From Anaerolineales bacterium (GTDB lineage: Bacteria; Chloroflexota; Anaerolineae; Anaerolineales; Villigracilaceae), in assembly GCA_030583885.1 (NCBI GenBank), contig CP129480.1, positions 992,001 through 1,056,000 of the forward strand: DNA of 64,000 bases, in the 5' to 3' direction. Positions 42,301 to 50,078 of the stretch are shown one piece after another. Position numbers and translations under genes: made by a program. A model generated the notes under the pieces. The model made no database searches and was not told the DNA's origin. It saw only the letters and a list, made by a program, of their open reading frames with translations. Numbering within the stretch: the stretch's first letter is position 1; each line of letters opens with the position of its first letter.

Positions 42301-43204
42301 ATCCCAGCATGTCAGCGGCGCGCTGGTTTGTCTCCAGGTGGTGTCCCTCCAAATCCAGGATAAATACGGCATCCTGGGTTTGTTCAAATAAGGAGCGGTG
42401 ATAAATTTCAGCCTTTCTCTGAGCCTCTTCCGCTTGTTTACGTTCTGTGATATCGCGTGCCATTCCACGCACGATAGGTTTTTCCACCCCTTCCGTGCGC
42501 AGGGAATTGTCATATTCCCAAATGCGGATTTGTCCGTCCGCAATCCGGACGCGCATTTCGCCGCGCGCCCGGCCCTGTGCCTGTATCTTTCCGAGATAGG
42601 CTTCAAAATCTCTTCCGCCACCCGGCGCAAGTGCATCTTTCAAGTTCATCCTGAGCAGCGTTTTGCGGGGGTAGCCTGTCAATTTTACGGCGGCCTCGTT
42701 CACCGAGAGCAGGTTTCCCTCCAGGTCATGCGTGCAGATCAGATCGTGACTGTTCTCCACCAGGTCGCGGTAGCGGGCTTCGCTCTCCTGCAATGCCGTC
42801 TCCATCCGCCTGCGTTCCGTCACATCCTGTGCCATCACAAGCACGCACCTGCATCCCTCAACTTCAAGGGTGTGTGATGTGATCTCCACATCGATTATCT
42901 TTCCATTCTTTAGTTGATGCCGCCATGGTCCTGAAGACTGAAACGGCTGCCGCTTTTTCCCTATATCCTCCATCAGGTGGGGGACATCCTCCGCCGGGCG
43001 AATGTCCTTGAGAGTCATCTTTAAAAATTGCCTGTGCGTGTACCCGTATTTTTTTACGGCTGCATCGTTAACGTCCAGAAATGCCAGCGTTTCCAGGTCA
43101 TAGACCCACATGGGGATGGGATGGTTTTTGAAGAGCATTTCGAAGCTGTCCCCTTGCATACTGGACGGGGCGCTCGAAGCCGTTTTTCCTTTTTTGGGAG
43201 GCAT
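36314..43204 (-). CDS. Giant multi-PAS/GAF hybrid histidine kinase (2296 residues)
   Basis: Going along the protein I count about ten PAS domains (residues about 20-1290, each closed by a DITERKQAE-type stretch), two GAF domains (about 1300-1650), two more PAS domains (about 1680-1930), HisKA with SHELRTPLNSII, HATPase_c with DEGIGIA and GTGLGLALV, and a C-terminal receiver (ILMDIMMPMMDG, KPIR). No signal peptide or membrane helix is seen, so all sensing should be cytosolic. The start at 43204 is MPPKKGK; a frame 22 residues longer has no support. It heads the signalling operon that ends with the HD-GYP gene. Confidence 0.92.
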   Translation of the reverse strand: MPPKKGKTASSAPSSMQGDSFEMLFKNHPIPMWVYDLETLAFLDVNDAAVKKYGYTHRQFLKMTLKDIRPAEDVPHLMEDIGKKRQPFQSSGPWRHQLKNGKIIDVEITSHTLEVEGCRCVLVMAQDVTERRRMETALQESEARYRDLVENSHDLICTHDLEGNLLSVNEAAVKLTGYPRKTLLRMNLKDALAPGGGRDFEAYLGKIQAQGRARGEMRVRIADGQIRIWEYDNSLRTEGVEKPIVRGMARDITERKQAEEAQRKAEIYHRSLFEQTQDAVFILDLEGHHLETNQRAADMLGYQIDEIKGLSVSDTSAEQGKSREVVRRLLNNELVAPYERIFRRKDGSKIPVEVNVELVKGEDGTPLYIQSVARDITERRQAQEALHESQMLFQQVWESTSDAMAISDPQGIVLAANPAYYDLYGYEPKLVIGGSFANIFGEEDRAWAVEQYKLAFSAKTAPASFKSIVRRADGSTRSIESRVTFLTSGGKRTAMLSTIRDITEQKQAQDALQQSEQLFKNAFQHSAIGMALVSPQGQWLKVNSRICSILGYSEGELLALTFQDITHPDDLDVDLKYVRQLLAGEIETYTMEKRYIRKNGGVVWALLAVALVKDNSGTPLYFISQVKDITERKQMVNELLKSEQRYRTLFDNTPAAIFEEDFSEVKKHLDSLKQQGVTDFRAYFNSHPEAVRECAGMIRVLDVNQTALKMYHAESREALLESMLVQSRGEQEHNHEDFIAIAEGRTSNSWEGADETLTGQPLEVNLSWSVTAGHEHDFSKAIVTSVDITERKRAEQALYESEEKLQNIIRHSSSLFYTHTADNVLVYVSQQAREILDCEPEEAMVHWQEFLSDNPLNQRGIESTEYAIRTGERQPSYQLELVTRKGRRIWVQVDESPMVRDGKTVAIVGSLTDITERKQAVDALRRTEAHLEEAQRIAHVGSWDWIAATDTPRWSKELCRILEIDPDKPVPSMTEQDKLYTPDSMVRMRAAVEKTLQNGEPYEIELERVRVDGSRRWLLARGERWLDERGELVGLHGTALDITERRQAEEKLRESEERYKSISEDMPAMVCRFKADGTLTFINSFYCEYFETPRDKLIGSNLFSLIPETERELVMGNYLSLNREKPYISYEYKTTDGRGGERWQRWTDRALFNEQGEIFEYQSIGEDITQRKQAENELKTSLSMLNASLESTADGILIVDRQGKITLWNQKFADMWKIPEEILADHDDAKTINYILNQLADPEQFISKVSTLYEQPEESSVDQIQFADGRVFERYSQPQTIGSKIEGRVWSFHDITERTQAEQEKQRLIRDLGERVKEVSFLHNVARIFMDYSRPEEEVLQDVINSLPSAWQHPEITRARITFHDREFATQGFRETAWMQTQFFDISDGKRGSIEVAYLEERPRGDDGPFMKEERRLLESLAEKLQTYMRGIQADRAINRQVTELETLYESGLAISRLHTPNQVAHAVIEILGRRMDWHHIAIREYEPRFNSVNLVGFHKPSLSAEEAEDHIQEMNGIITNSRQGLSGWVTLNGTSLRVPNVKTDERYVDVFPNILSGLYVPLKIGERVIGSISVESEAENAFTEHDQRLLETLAGQAAIAIENANLFTTLQSELIERRLIEAEVRHLNAELEERVRERTLQSEAAKRRLELATHAGQIGVWEYYPAENTVIWDERMHMIHHIPAGEFDGTPQAWAQSIHPDDLEKTGIDRQLEVTQDLLLNREHRIILPNGSVRHISTSSVTVFSDNGEAERVVGISVDITDRKQIEQALSASEAYARLLFDAAPDPVSVTEADGTVRDANRSFEQQHQLKRDEIRGRRISELGIFPAGESARLQDYNLAIMNGEKTPPVELTFHAPGDGRHVLEMHSYPVEVGGRRLVLSTSRDITTHKQAEEALRFANAEMENALRIKDEFLANMSHELRTPLNSIIGISESLEEQLVGGLNEKQEKYVRIVKESGHHLLDLINDILDISKIEAGRMELDLRAFSVEKLCQSSIRMVRELAQKKSLDVLFQVKGNVKIISGDERRLKQSLVNLLGNAVKFTETGKRIGLEVEGHPQRNEVTFTVWDEGIGIAQEDLQLLFKPFVQLDAGLTREYQGTGLGLALVAQMVRLHGGHVRVESEWGAGSRFIITLPWGAEEQNAEVKGTGELLPPHQMPAGKHSGSVLLVEDTEIIISLLKEFLTHRGYQVFIARNGRDGIQLAKSERPDLILMDIMMPMMDGLEAAKLLREDNDFKQVPIIAMTALAMPGDRERCLAAGMTDYMSKPIRIDELGKMIERYIPAEGRSNAEQNTDRG

Positions 43205-43340
43205 AAAGGATTCCTTTCTCCGCGCAATATAAATGCGCTCCTGGGGTGGATTCTCACATGATAGGAACAAAAAAAGAATAAGGGATTCCCCTACCTGGAA
43301 CCGGATACCCCCATGCCGCCGCTCTTTCCAGACCGGAAAC

Positions 43341-44024
43341 TTACAAGCTCAGTTTTTCAGCATGCACCCTCAGCCAATTTCTGTGTTCCCTGTATTCGGG
43401 CATTATCCTTTCCACCTCCCTCCAAAACCTGCCGGAGTGGTTTTTCACCCGCAGGTGTGCCAGTTCATGCACAACCACATAATCGATCACATCCAGCGGA
43501 GCCATCACCAGCCGCCAGGTGAAATTCAATGTCCCATGTACACTGCATGATCCCCAGCGCGTTCTGGCGGACGAAATCCTCACCTGCTTTGGCGCGAACC
43601 CGTGCTGCTTTGAATATATATGTACGCGTTCCGCGATCACCGCAAGTGCCTGCTCCCTGTACCACTGTGCGAAAACCCGCTCGCCTCGTTTTTGCGCGCT
43701 GCTCGCCAGCCGGAAGCCGCCGTTGAATTTCAAAGCCGGGCGCTGCGGCCCGACAAGCTCCAGCTCATATTCCTTCCCCAGAAATAGAAACTTCTCGCCG
43801 CCCAGATACTGCCTTTTGGGAGTCTGTGCAATGGATTTGATCCTCTCCCGTGTGCGGATGATCCATGCAGCTTTTTCCTGAACAAACGACTTGATATCCG
43901 CCGCCGTCACCCGCTTCGGTGCACGGACCGTGAGACTGCCATCCCTCTCGATGATGAGCGCCAGCGTGCGTCGTTTGCTGCGGATCAGCTGATCGATTTT
44001 GATTTGGCCGGATTCCGATGTCAT
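43341..44024 (-). CDS. YgjP/DUF45-type zinc metallopeptidase
   Basis: The 227-residue protein has the zinc motif VVHELAHLRVKNHSGRFW, in which HELAH and a third His supply the ligands, preceded by RWGSCS, the usual WGSCS block of this family. Proteins of this group are predicted SprT-like peptidases, often near restriction genes, though none is seen here. The start is taken at 44024 (MTSESGQ); the longer open frame to 44258 reads through a hairpin region and lacks similarity. Confidence 0.85.
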   Translation of the reverse strand: MTSESGQIKIDQLIRSKRRTLALIIERDGSLTVRAPKRVTAADIKSFVQEKAAWIIRTRERIKSIAQTPKRQYLGGEKFLFLGKEYELELVGPQRPALKFNGGFRLASSAQKRGERVFAQWYREQALAVIAERVHIYSKQHGFAPKQVRISSARTRWGSCSVHGTLNFTWRLVMAPLDVIDYVVVHELAHLRVKNHSGRFWREVERIMPEYREHRNWLRVHAEKLSL

Positions 44025-44093
44025 GCTGGAATTATACTTATGCGGCGGGTAAATGAAAACAAAAAACCGCTTCTGCGGCGGAAAAGACCCCTT

Positions 44094-44115
44094 GGGACAG
44101 TCAAGTGACTGTCCC
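44094..44115. repeat. Palindrome GGGACAGTCA-AG-TGACTGTCCC in a 304-base gap
   Basis: A perfect 10-base stem lies in the gap between the divergent metallopeptidase and XRE regulator genes (44025-44328). The rest of the gap holds promoters that I cannot place exactly and an AT-rich stretch (44245-44285). I see no gene in it. Confidence 0.6.
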
Positions 44116-44328
44116 ATGTAACAAATTCCGAGGCGTTTCCCCTTTATGAGTATGGCGCTCTCGGCAGCAAGGTCACTCAGCCCCTGATTCGCTCCGCCAA
44201 CTTCATGGTCTATACCCATTATCCCCCCAGTTGGGCAAACATCAAAATAAAAAATCAATATTCTGTTGTAAAATAATCAATAGTAGACTCGAAGATATTT
44301 TTTAGAACCTTTATGTCCGGGAGACCTC

Positions 44329-45219
44329 ATGGATCGATTTGAATTCGGCGCGCTGGTTGCATCCCTGCGTGATGATATGCGCTGGACGCAGTTGGAACTG
44401 GCTGAGAAATCCGGCGTGGATGTTGCGATCATCAGCAATATTGAACGCGGGGAAAGGAGGTCGCTGCTAAAGGATAATATCCTCCTGAAACTGGCGGATG
44501 GGTTTCGATTGACCACCCTGGAACGCCAGGAATTCATGTTCGCTGCCAGCGGCGTTGCGGAGCACGACGCGCTCCGCAAGGAACACGATGACGCCTGGTC
44601 CGGTTTCGACGCACAGGCTTTTATCAATGAAATGGGGGATCAAGTTGGACGGATCACATTGCCGGTGCTCGTCACGGATTCGTTTTGTGATGTGTTGCTG
44701 GTCAATCACTGCCTGCTTGAATTCTATAATGTGCCCGCGGTCCTGATGGAAACCGCGGGGAACGGTCCGGGGGGGTTCAACCAGATGCGCTATGTGTTCC
44801 ACGCTGATTCGAACTTCCGTGAACTGATCGGGGAGGACAGGTGGGATCAATACGCATTGATCAATGCGCGCTATTTTCGAAGACGCAGCCTGCGCGTCCG
44901 TTCGAAGCCCTATTTCTCGAGTTTGCTGAAGGAACTGCTTGACGATAAAAAATACCCGTCCTTTGAACGCTGCTGGCGCAGGATGGTGTTTGAAAGCCGT
45001 GATGATTTCCACACCACTTTTGACGAACCGGACGTGGAAAGTGATCATAGTATTGTCGCGGTCGAGTCCCTGCTTGCCCTGACGCCATATGGCGACCTGT
45101 ACCTGCAACAGATCCTGCCCTTGAACAGAAGGACAGCCGGGCGGATAGAAAAGATCCTGGATAAAACAGGGCAGGGGTATGTGCAATTGGCGCCTTTTCC
45201 CGATAAACAAAAACGTTGA
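44329..45219 (+). CDS. XRE-family regulator with a C-terminal sensing domain
   Basis: The 296-residue protein has an N-terminal lambda-repressor-type HTH (residues about 8-65: [24 protein letters not shown]). The rest (about 95-290) resembles the PAS-like ligand domain seen in MmyB/MLTR regulators. It should bind DNA, and the ligand is unknown. It lies directly upstream of the duplicated tRNA-tail array, with its stop 19 bases before the first unit. Confidence 0.8.
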   Translation: MDRFEFGALVASLRDDMRWTQLELAEKSGVDVAIISNIERGERRSLLKDNILLKLADGFRLTTLERQEFMFAASGVAEHDALRKEHDDAWSGFDAQAFINEMGDQVGRITLPVLVTDSFCDVLLVNHCLLEFYNVPAVLMETAGNGPGGFNQMRYVFHADSNFRELIGEDRWDQYALINARYFRRRSLRVRSKPYFSSLLKELLDDKKYPSFERCWRRMVFESRDDFHTTFDEPDVESDHSIVAVESLLALTPYGDLYLQQILPLNRRTAGRIEKILDKTGQGYVQLAPFPDKQKR

Positions 45220-45238
45220 TGAATTTGTTTGTCGACAC

Positions 45239-45382
45239 TAGTGCCGAGGGGGAGATATGTTGAGCCTGCGAAATCCCGGGCAAAGCAAAAGACCACCTTG
45301 TGGTGGTCTGTAGTGCCGAGGGGGAGATATGTTGAGCCTGCGAAATCCCGGGCAAAGCAAAAGACCACCTTGTGGTGGTCTG
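45239..45382. repeat. Two identical 72-base tandem units copying the tRNA 3' end and terminator
   Basis: Units 45239-45310 and 45311-45382 are identical. On the minus strand each starts after the tRNA with a terminator (GACCACC-ACAA-GGTGGTC then TTTTGCTTT) and ends with ATCTCCCCCTCGGCACTA, the same 18 bases as the real tRNA 3' end (45383-45400). The tRNA tail therefore occurs three times at 72-base spacing. Confidence 0.9.
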
Positions 45383-45385
45383 TAG

Positions 45386-45457
45386 TGCCGAGGGGGAGAT
45401 TTGAACTCCCGACCAAGGGCTTATGAGTCCCCTGCTCTGCCACTGAGCTACCTCGGC
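45386..45457 (-). tRNA. tRNA with CAT anticodon (Met or lysidine-modified Ile2)
   Basis: The cloverleaf is read on the minus strand: acceptor GCCGAGG/CCTCGGC, D-arm GCTC-AGTGGCA-GAGC, anticodon loop CTCATAA, T-arm GGGAG-TTCAAAT-CTCCC and discriminator A. CCA is not encoded. The anticodon stem closes with an A-G mismatch. The variable region CTTGGTCG resembles that of E. coli ileX, so this may be tRNA-Ile2 rather than elongator Met; sequence alone does not settle it. Confidence 0.92.
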
Positions 45458-45604
45458 GTTGTGGATAGAGCGGGGCAAATGGTACTATGGGAGGGGGCAT
45501 TTGTCAACTTCATGCGGTTCCGTTGATATTAAAACCATTGGAACGCTAAAATTCGTTGAATATTCCCGCAAACACCCTGCTATAATACCGCCATAGGTGT
45601 GCCC

Positions 45605-46510
45605 ATGAAAATTCTGTTGTATGAAAATGACCCCAGGGAATCCGCGCTCATTCGGCAGGTTTTGGATGGGAAAAGGACCACCGTGGTTCCCGTTGCATCG
45701 AGCGAAGAGGCCTGGGAATACTTTCAATCGAACGAGGCTCATTTCCTGATCGCAAACTGGGAGACAAGCGACCTGCAAACGACCCGCTTCCTCCAGCGTG
45801 TGCGCGCTTCGACCCTTGCCCAATCTGTTTTTATCCTTCTGACTACATCGAAAAACCTGGAGGATGTATCCGCCCCGCAAGGCATGGACGATATCATCCA
45901 GCGTCCCATAAAAGCGGCTGATCTGAAAAACCGCGTGGCCATGGCGGAACGCATCATTTCATTGGCGGGCAGTCTTGCGATTGCCCGTGATCAACTGGAG
46001 AACCAGGCTGTTTTTGACAGCCTGACAGGCTTCATGAACCGACCCGCTTTCCTGCGCCAGTCTGCCGGGGAACTGGAGCGCGCCCGCCGCGCTTCGATGC
46101 CCTTGAGTTTGATCGCGCTGGATATTGATAACTTCAAGGTCATCAACGAAAAATTCGGCATGGATCTTGGTGACGATGTATTAAGGATTGTCTCTCAAAC
46201 GATCCGCGAGAAGAGCAGACCCTACGACTGCATTGGACGCTGGATGGGGGATGAGTTCGTGATTGTGTTGGCCGGCGTCATTGGCGCGGACGCGGAAAAA
46301 ATTGCAGAGAGGGTGATTGGCGGGGTGCGCGGGACCAGGATCGAGATCCCGAATGAGGCGTCTCTCAATGTGAAGATCAGCGCAGGCATTGCCTCCCTTG
46401 CGCGCATCGGCTCCTCCACCGAGGTCGAGCCGTTGATCGAGCAGGGACGGCAGGCCATGGCTCGCGCAAAAGAGGCGGGGGGCAATCAGGTTTTTCTGGT
46501 GTACATCTAA
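45605..46510 (+). CDS. Pseudo-receiver/GGDEF protein with altered motifs
   Basis: The 301-residue protein has a receiver-like N-terminus (1-120) in which the phospho-Asp position reads Asn (FLIANWET), and a GGDEF domain (about 135-300) whose signature is RWMGDEFVIV instead of GGDEF. DIDNFKVINEKFG, the metal and substrate site, is intact, so some diguanylate cyclase activity is possible. The start at 45605 has AGGTG six bases upstream; TATAAT is at 45581-45586 with TTGAAT at 45556-45561. Confidence 0.85.
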   Translation: MKILLYENDPRESALIRQVLDGKRTTVVPVASSEEAWEYFQSNEAHFLIANWETSDLQTTRFLQRVRASTLAQSVFILLTTSKNLEDVSAPQGMDDIIQRPIKAADLKNRVAMAERIISLAGSLAIARDQLENQAVFDSLTGFMNRPAFLRQSAGELERARRASMPLSLIALDIDNFKVINEKFGMDLGDDVLRIVSQTIREKSRPYDCIGRWMGDEFVIVLAGVIGADAEKIAERVIGGVRGTRIEIPNEASLNVKISAGIASLARIGSSTEVEPLIEQGRQAMARAKEAGGNQVFLVYI

Positions 46511-46824
46511 CCCTGCATCCACCCTAAAATCAATAAAGCCGCCATCCCGACCAGGATGGTGAGCAGGGTATTCCGCGAAACCCATGCGGTCATGATCGCA
46601 ATGATGCCCGCGAACAGACGGATATTCTCAAGGGAAAAATTCAAGCTTCCTTCGCGGATGAGCAATTCGGGGACGATGATGGCGGACAGCACCGCAGGCG
46701 GGACGTAGTGCAATGCGCGCCGCATCGTTTGCGGGACCTCGAACCTGCCAAACAGATAAATGAGCGAGAATCTCAGCCCGAAGGTGATCAACCCGCCGAT
46801 GAGCATGACCAGCCAGATATTCAC
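46507..46824 (-). CDS. azlD: AzlD-family branched-chain amino acid exporter subunit
   Basis: This 105-residue protein has about four membrane segments and the AzlD pattern: early LITFGLRFSLIY, then PPAVLSAIIVPELL. It works with AzlC to export branched-chain amino acids or analogues. Its start overlaps the azlC stop by four bases. Its end overlaps the convergent GGDEF gene's stop by four bases. Confidence 0.88.
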   Translation of the reverse strand: MNIWLVMLIGGLITFGLRFSLIYLFGRFEVPQTMRRALHYVPPAVLSAIIVPELLIREGSLNFSLENIRLFAGIIAIMTAWVSRNTLLTILVGMAALLILGWMQG

Positions 46825-47513
46825 AACAGCCCCTTTTTGTCTTCAAGCACCGTGCCAACGACGATTCCGACCAGCGCAGCAAGAATCAACCCTACTCTGA
46901 ACGGCAGGCTGTAGGCGAGCAAGGCAGTCGTTCCCGCACTGACGGCAGCGGCGATCATCGGGCGTTTTTTCAGGATGGGAACGACCATGGCGATGAATGT
47001 GAGCGGGAGGGCGAAGTCAAGCGGCAGTTCTTCGGGGATGCGCGCGCCGAGGAAGATGCCGAGCGCAGTGCTGACCTGCCAGGTGAACCACAGCGAAAAT
47101 CCTGCGCCAAGCACGAACCAATGACTAAATGGCTGCTCACCCTCTTTTTCATATTTGAGAATACTCGGCGCGTAGGCTTCATCGGTGAGCAGATAGGAGA
47201 GCAGCACCTTCCACTTCATGGAAAGGTCGCGCAAGTATGGCGCAAGGGATGCGCTGTAGAGCATGTGACGCAAATTGACCACGGCAATCGTAAGAATGAT
47301 GACAAAACCCGGCGCGGCGTCCTGCACCAGTTGCGCGGTGACGAATTGCGCCGACCCCGCAAATACGATGGACGACATCATCTGCGAGGCAAACACGGAC
47401 AAGCCCGCATTGAGCGCCAGCGCACCGTAGATCATGCCAAAAGGAAACACCCCGATCAACAATGGGATTTCGGCACGGACTCCGTCAAGGAAGGCTTTTT
47501 GGGATTCGTTCAT
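46821..47513 (-). CDS. azlC: AzlC-family branched-chain amino acid exporter subunit
   Basis: The 230-residue membrane protein carries the AzlC signature IPLLIGVFPFGMIYGALAL near the N-terminus, then MSSIVFAGSAQFVTAQL and NLRHMLYSASLAPYL. It is the large subunit of the AzlCD exporter. It lies 36 bases after the amine oxidase gene, with a palindrome in between. Confidence 0.9.
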   Translation of the reverse strand: MNESQKAFLDGVRAEIPLLIGVFPFGMIYGALALNAGLSVFASQMMSSIVFAGSAQFVTAQLVQDAAPGFVIILTIAVVNLRHMLYSASLAPYLRDLSMKWKVLLSYLLTDEAYAPSILKYEKEGEQPFSHWFVLGAGFSLWFTWQVSTALGIFLGARIPEELPLDFALPLTFIAMVVPILKKRPMIAAAVSAGTTALLAYSLPFRVGLILAALVGIVVGTVLEDKKGLL

Positions 47514-47526
47514 CGATTCATCCTGC

Positions 47527-47551
47527 AGGGGCGCAGCGTCGCTGCGCCCCT
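47527..47551. repeat. Palindrome AGGGGCGCAGCG/CGCTGCGCCCCT
   Basis: A 12-base perfect stem with a one-base centre lies between the amine oxidase and azlC and overlaps the oxidase stop codon. It resembles GTAGGGGCG-type repeats of many bacterial genomes. Confidence 0.7.
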
Positions 47552-48896
47552 ACCCGTTTTCAATAATTTTCCTCGCCGCGCGCTGCCCGCTCTCCACTGC
47601 GCCTTCCATGAATCCCTGAATGACCGTGGCGTGCTCGCCTGCGAAATACAAACGTCCCGCAGGGGTGAATAGCGTCTGCCAGTGTGTCATTATCTGACCG
47701 GGTGCAAGCGCCAAGTAGGAGCAGCGCGTGAACGGCTCATTGACCCATGCAACCGTATGCGCCTGTTCGATCAGGTCGGAGGAAGCGGGGAAGAATGTTT
47801 TGATGGCGGCGACTGCGGTTTTGATGCGCTCTTCATCGGATAGCTTCGAGAGTTCTGCGCCGGGCCCGCCGCCGGTGTAGGCGGTCAGGATGCCGTGCTC
47901 ATGCTCGAGGTGGCTGGTGGCGTCCCAGGTCATCCCGATTGGATGGTCGGTGTAGAGGCGTCCGTTCCAGCCGTGTTCGTGCCAGAAGCGTTTGCGGTAT
48001 TCGATCATCACCTTGGTCACCGCGCCGTAGGAAAGTTCATCCACAAGTTTTTGATGCGCGGCGGGCAATGACGAATGGAAATCGATCATCCGCGCCACGG
48101 TGAGCGGGACGGCAAGGATCGCAAAGGATGAACGGATCGTGTGGAATGAATCCAGCTGCTTGTATTTGACGGTCACGCCTTCCGCTTGGACTTTCACCGA
48201 AGTGACTACCGCGTTCAAGCGCAGGTCGGGCAGGTGATCCGCAATCGCCCGCGGGATCTGGTCGTTGCCGCCGATGACGCGATAGGAGGAATGCCACGCG
48301 TTCGGGTCGCTGTAATACAGGGATGCATTGCGCGCCAGATCGAGCAGCGAAAAATCTTCGGGCTCGCAGGTGTATTCCGAACGGATGTGGTTCACGAACA
48401 TCGCGCGCGCCAGCGGATGGACATCCTGCGCCCGAATCCACTGCGCTGTGGATTTCGCATCCAGTTCCCTTGCATTCAGCGCGGTTACAGGATTGGCTGG
48501 GTCGCTGACCTCCCTGCCCAATTCCGCCAATGCAACCCACATCTTTTGATATTCCGCCTGAAGGTTCGTTCCCCACAACCCCACGTCATCAGTTTCGCCA
48601 GCCCTGCCATCAAACGCGCCCCAATCACCGCTTTGACCCTGCCAGCTGCCCACCTGCCCAAGCGGCAGGTTGAACTCCTTTGCCAGTGCGATCATGCGCG
48701 CATGGTCTTCGTCAATATACTCGCCGCCGCCCTCGGCGACCAGTCCGTCCGAGAACTCGCGGATCGAATGCACGCGCCCGCCCACGCGGTCCCGCGCCTC
48801 CAGCACGGTGACCTTCCAACCCGCCTTGTGCAATTCATGTGCGGCGGAAAGCCCCGCCATGCCTGCGCCGATGATGGTGACAGTTTTATCGCTCAT
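47550..48896 (-). CDS. Flavin monoamine oxidase family protein
   Basis: The 448-residue flavoprotein has the FAD motif TIIGAGMAGLSAAHEL near residue 7, LEARDRVGGRVHS, the EGGGEYID substrate-side loop and the C-terminal LYFAGEHATVIQGFMEGAVESG that closes the FAD site. It belongs with monoamine or L-amino-acid oxidases. No signal peptide is visible. The substrate is unknown. Confidence 0.87.
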   Translation of the reverse strand: MSDKTVTIIGAGMAGLSAAHELHKAGWKVTVLEARDRVGGRVHSIREFSDGLVAEGGGEYIDEDHARMIALAKEFNLPLGQVGSWQGQSGDWGAFDGRAGETDDVGLWGTNLQAEYQKMWVALAELGREVSDPANPVTALNARELDAKSTAQWIRAQDVHPLARAMFVNHIRSEYTCEPEDFSLLDLARNASLYYSDPNAWHSSYRVIGGNDQIPRAIADHLPDLRLNAVVTSVKVQAEGVTVKYKQLDSFHTIRSSFAILAVPLTVARMIDFHSSLPAAHQKLVDELSYGAVTKVMIEYRKRFWHEHGWNGRLYTDHPIGMTWDATSHLEHEHGILTAYTGGGPGAELSKLSDEERIKTAVAAIKTFFPASSDLIEQAHTVAWVNEPFTRCSYLALAPGQIMTHWQTLFTPAGRLYFAGEHATVIQGFMEGAVESGQRAARKIIENG

Positions 48897-48908
48897 GATC
48901 GCTGGATT

Positions 48909-49988
48909 TTACTTCAAGTTTTGTTCCAGACCCTTGCGGATGGAAACCAGCGTCATCCCCAGAAACAGCAGGATGGCAATCTCATTCAAAAGTCCGCCCC
49001 ACATGCGCCCGGCTTGCCAGTTGGCATAATTTGCGATCAAACGCAACGAAAGCGATGCGTGCAACAGGATCAAGTGGATGTAGAACGATGATTGGAAATT
49101 GATCGGCACGCCGAGGATGGCGGGAAAGATGATCGGTGCGTGACCGAAGATCATCGAGAAGACGAATCCCACGAAGACGGCATGAAGCACCGCGTCATAC
49201 CTTGGACCCGCAGCCTGCGCGCCAAACCCCAGGCTTAATCCTCCGCCGATGCCGAGCCAGATCAACCCGGGCGCGAGACACCATGCGATGTAGCGTGTGA
49301 GCGGAAGTCTGTGATTCAAATTCCGCCATGCGATGTCGTTGGGGATGGACCAGATCGCCAGCAGCAATAAACCCAATCCGCTGATGCGCGTGCCGACCTG
49401 CATCTCTGGCATGGCGATTACCATGCCAGAGATCAAAATGAGGACGATGCCGCCGAATAAAAAATGCTGTATCCGTGTGGTACGCAAAACGCGGCTGAGT
49501 TCCAGCCGTTCGCCTGCGATGGTCAGCACGAGGAACGCCTGCCAGAACAAAACCACCTGAAAGATCTGCCATCCGAACAGCCACAGCAGGTTGCCTGTGA
49601 ACCACGTCAACGCGCCGAACAGCATGGTGACCGTGTGCAGGGCAAACTCGCGGCGCGTGATCTCGATCAGGATCGCAACCCCTCCAAGGCTGGCGAGCGT
49701 GAGCAGGATCGGTCCGAGCGGCAGAGTCCGAATGAGGAGGGTGACCAGCCAGCCCAGTCCGGCCAGAAGCGGAGGCAGGTACATCCATTTTTGCTTCATT
49801 GCAACGGCGCGTTCGAGCGTGATCAACGTCCCCAAAAATCCGGAGATCATCAGCGGACCGTGGAGCATGGCAAGGGACGGTGTCAGCGCGGGCAGTCCCC
49901 AGCCGAGGCGCATCAAGCCCGCCCACAACCCGGCGAGCAGGGCGAGGATGGCGAGAAAAAGAAATGGGAGCGCGAATCGATTGGGCAT
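48909..49988 (-). CDS. Polytopic membrane protein with conserved histidines (NnrS-like?)
   Basis: The 359-residue protein has about eleven membrane segments. His-containing stretches HGPLMISGFLGT, LERAVAMKQ and VLHAVFVGFVFSMIFGHAPI suggest heme or metal binding, and the last recalls NnrS-like proteins that deal with nitric oxide stress. I cannot assign it firmly. The start at 49988 (MPNRFAL) avoids a non-hydrophobic extension. It is divergent from the next gene and 0.6 kb from the respiratory operon. Confidence 0.6.
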   Translation of the reverse strand: MPNRFALPFLFLAILALLAGLWAGLMRLGWGLPALTPSLAMLHGPLMISGFLGTLITLERAVAMKQKWMYLPPLLAGLGWLVTLLIRTLPLGPILLTLASLGGVAILIEITRREFALHTVTMLFGALTWFTGNLLWLFGWQIFQVVLFWQAFLVLTIAGERLELSRVLRTTRIQHFLFGGIVLILISGMVIAMPEMQVGTRISGLGLLLLAIWSIPNDIAWRNLNHRLPLTRYIAWCLAPGLIWLGIGGGLSLGFGAQAAGPRYDAVLHAVFVGFVFSMIFGHAPIIFPAILGVPINFQSSFYIHLILLHASLSLRLIANYANWQAGRMWGGLLNEIAILLFLGMTLVSIRKGLEQNLK

Positions 49989-50078
49989 GTGTTGATTAAA
50001 CCACCAAAGCGGACTTCTGTCACAGTATTTCTCCAAACTATCATGTAGAATCAGAACATCCAACACAGGAGATTGAAC

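Noticed and set aside
43271..43340. A gene or regulatory element between the giant kinase and the metallopeptidase
   Set aside because: Only 70 bases without a convincing hairpin, promoter or reading frame.
45239..45400. Tandem repeats as a CRISPR array
   Set aside because: The units are identical over their full 72 bases with no variable spacers, contain a terminator and a tRNA tail, and no cas genes are near.
44861..45500. Open frames with repeated peptides (such as [20 protein letters not shown])
   Set aside because: They are readings of the 72-base tRNA-tail repeats and the antisense of the XRE gene, not proteins.
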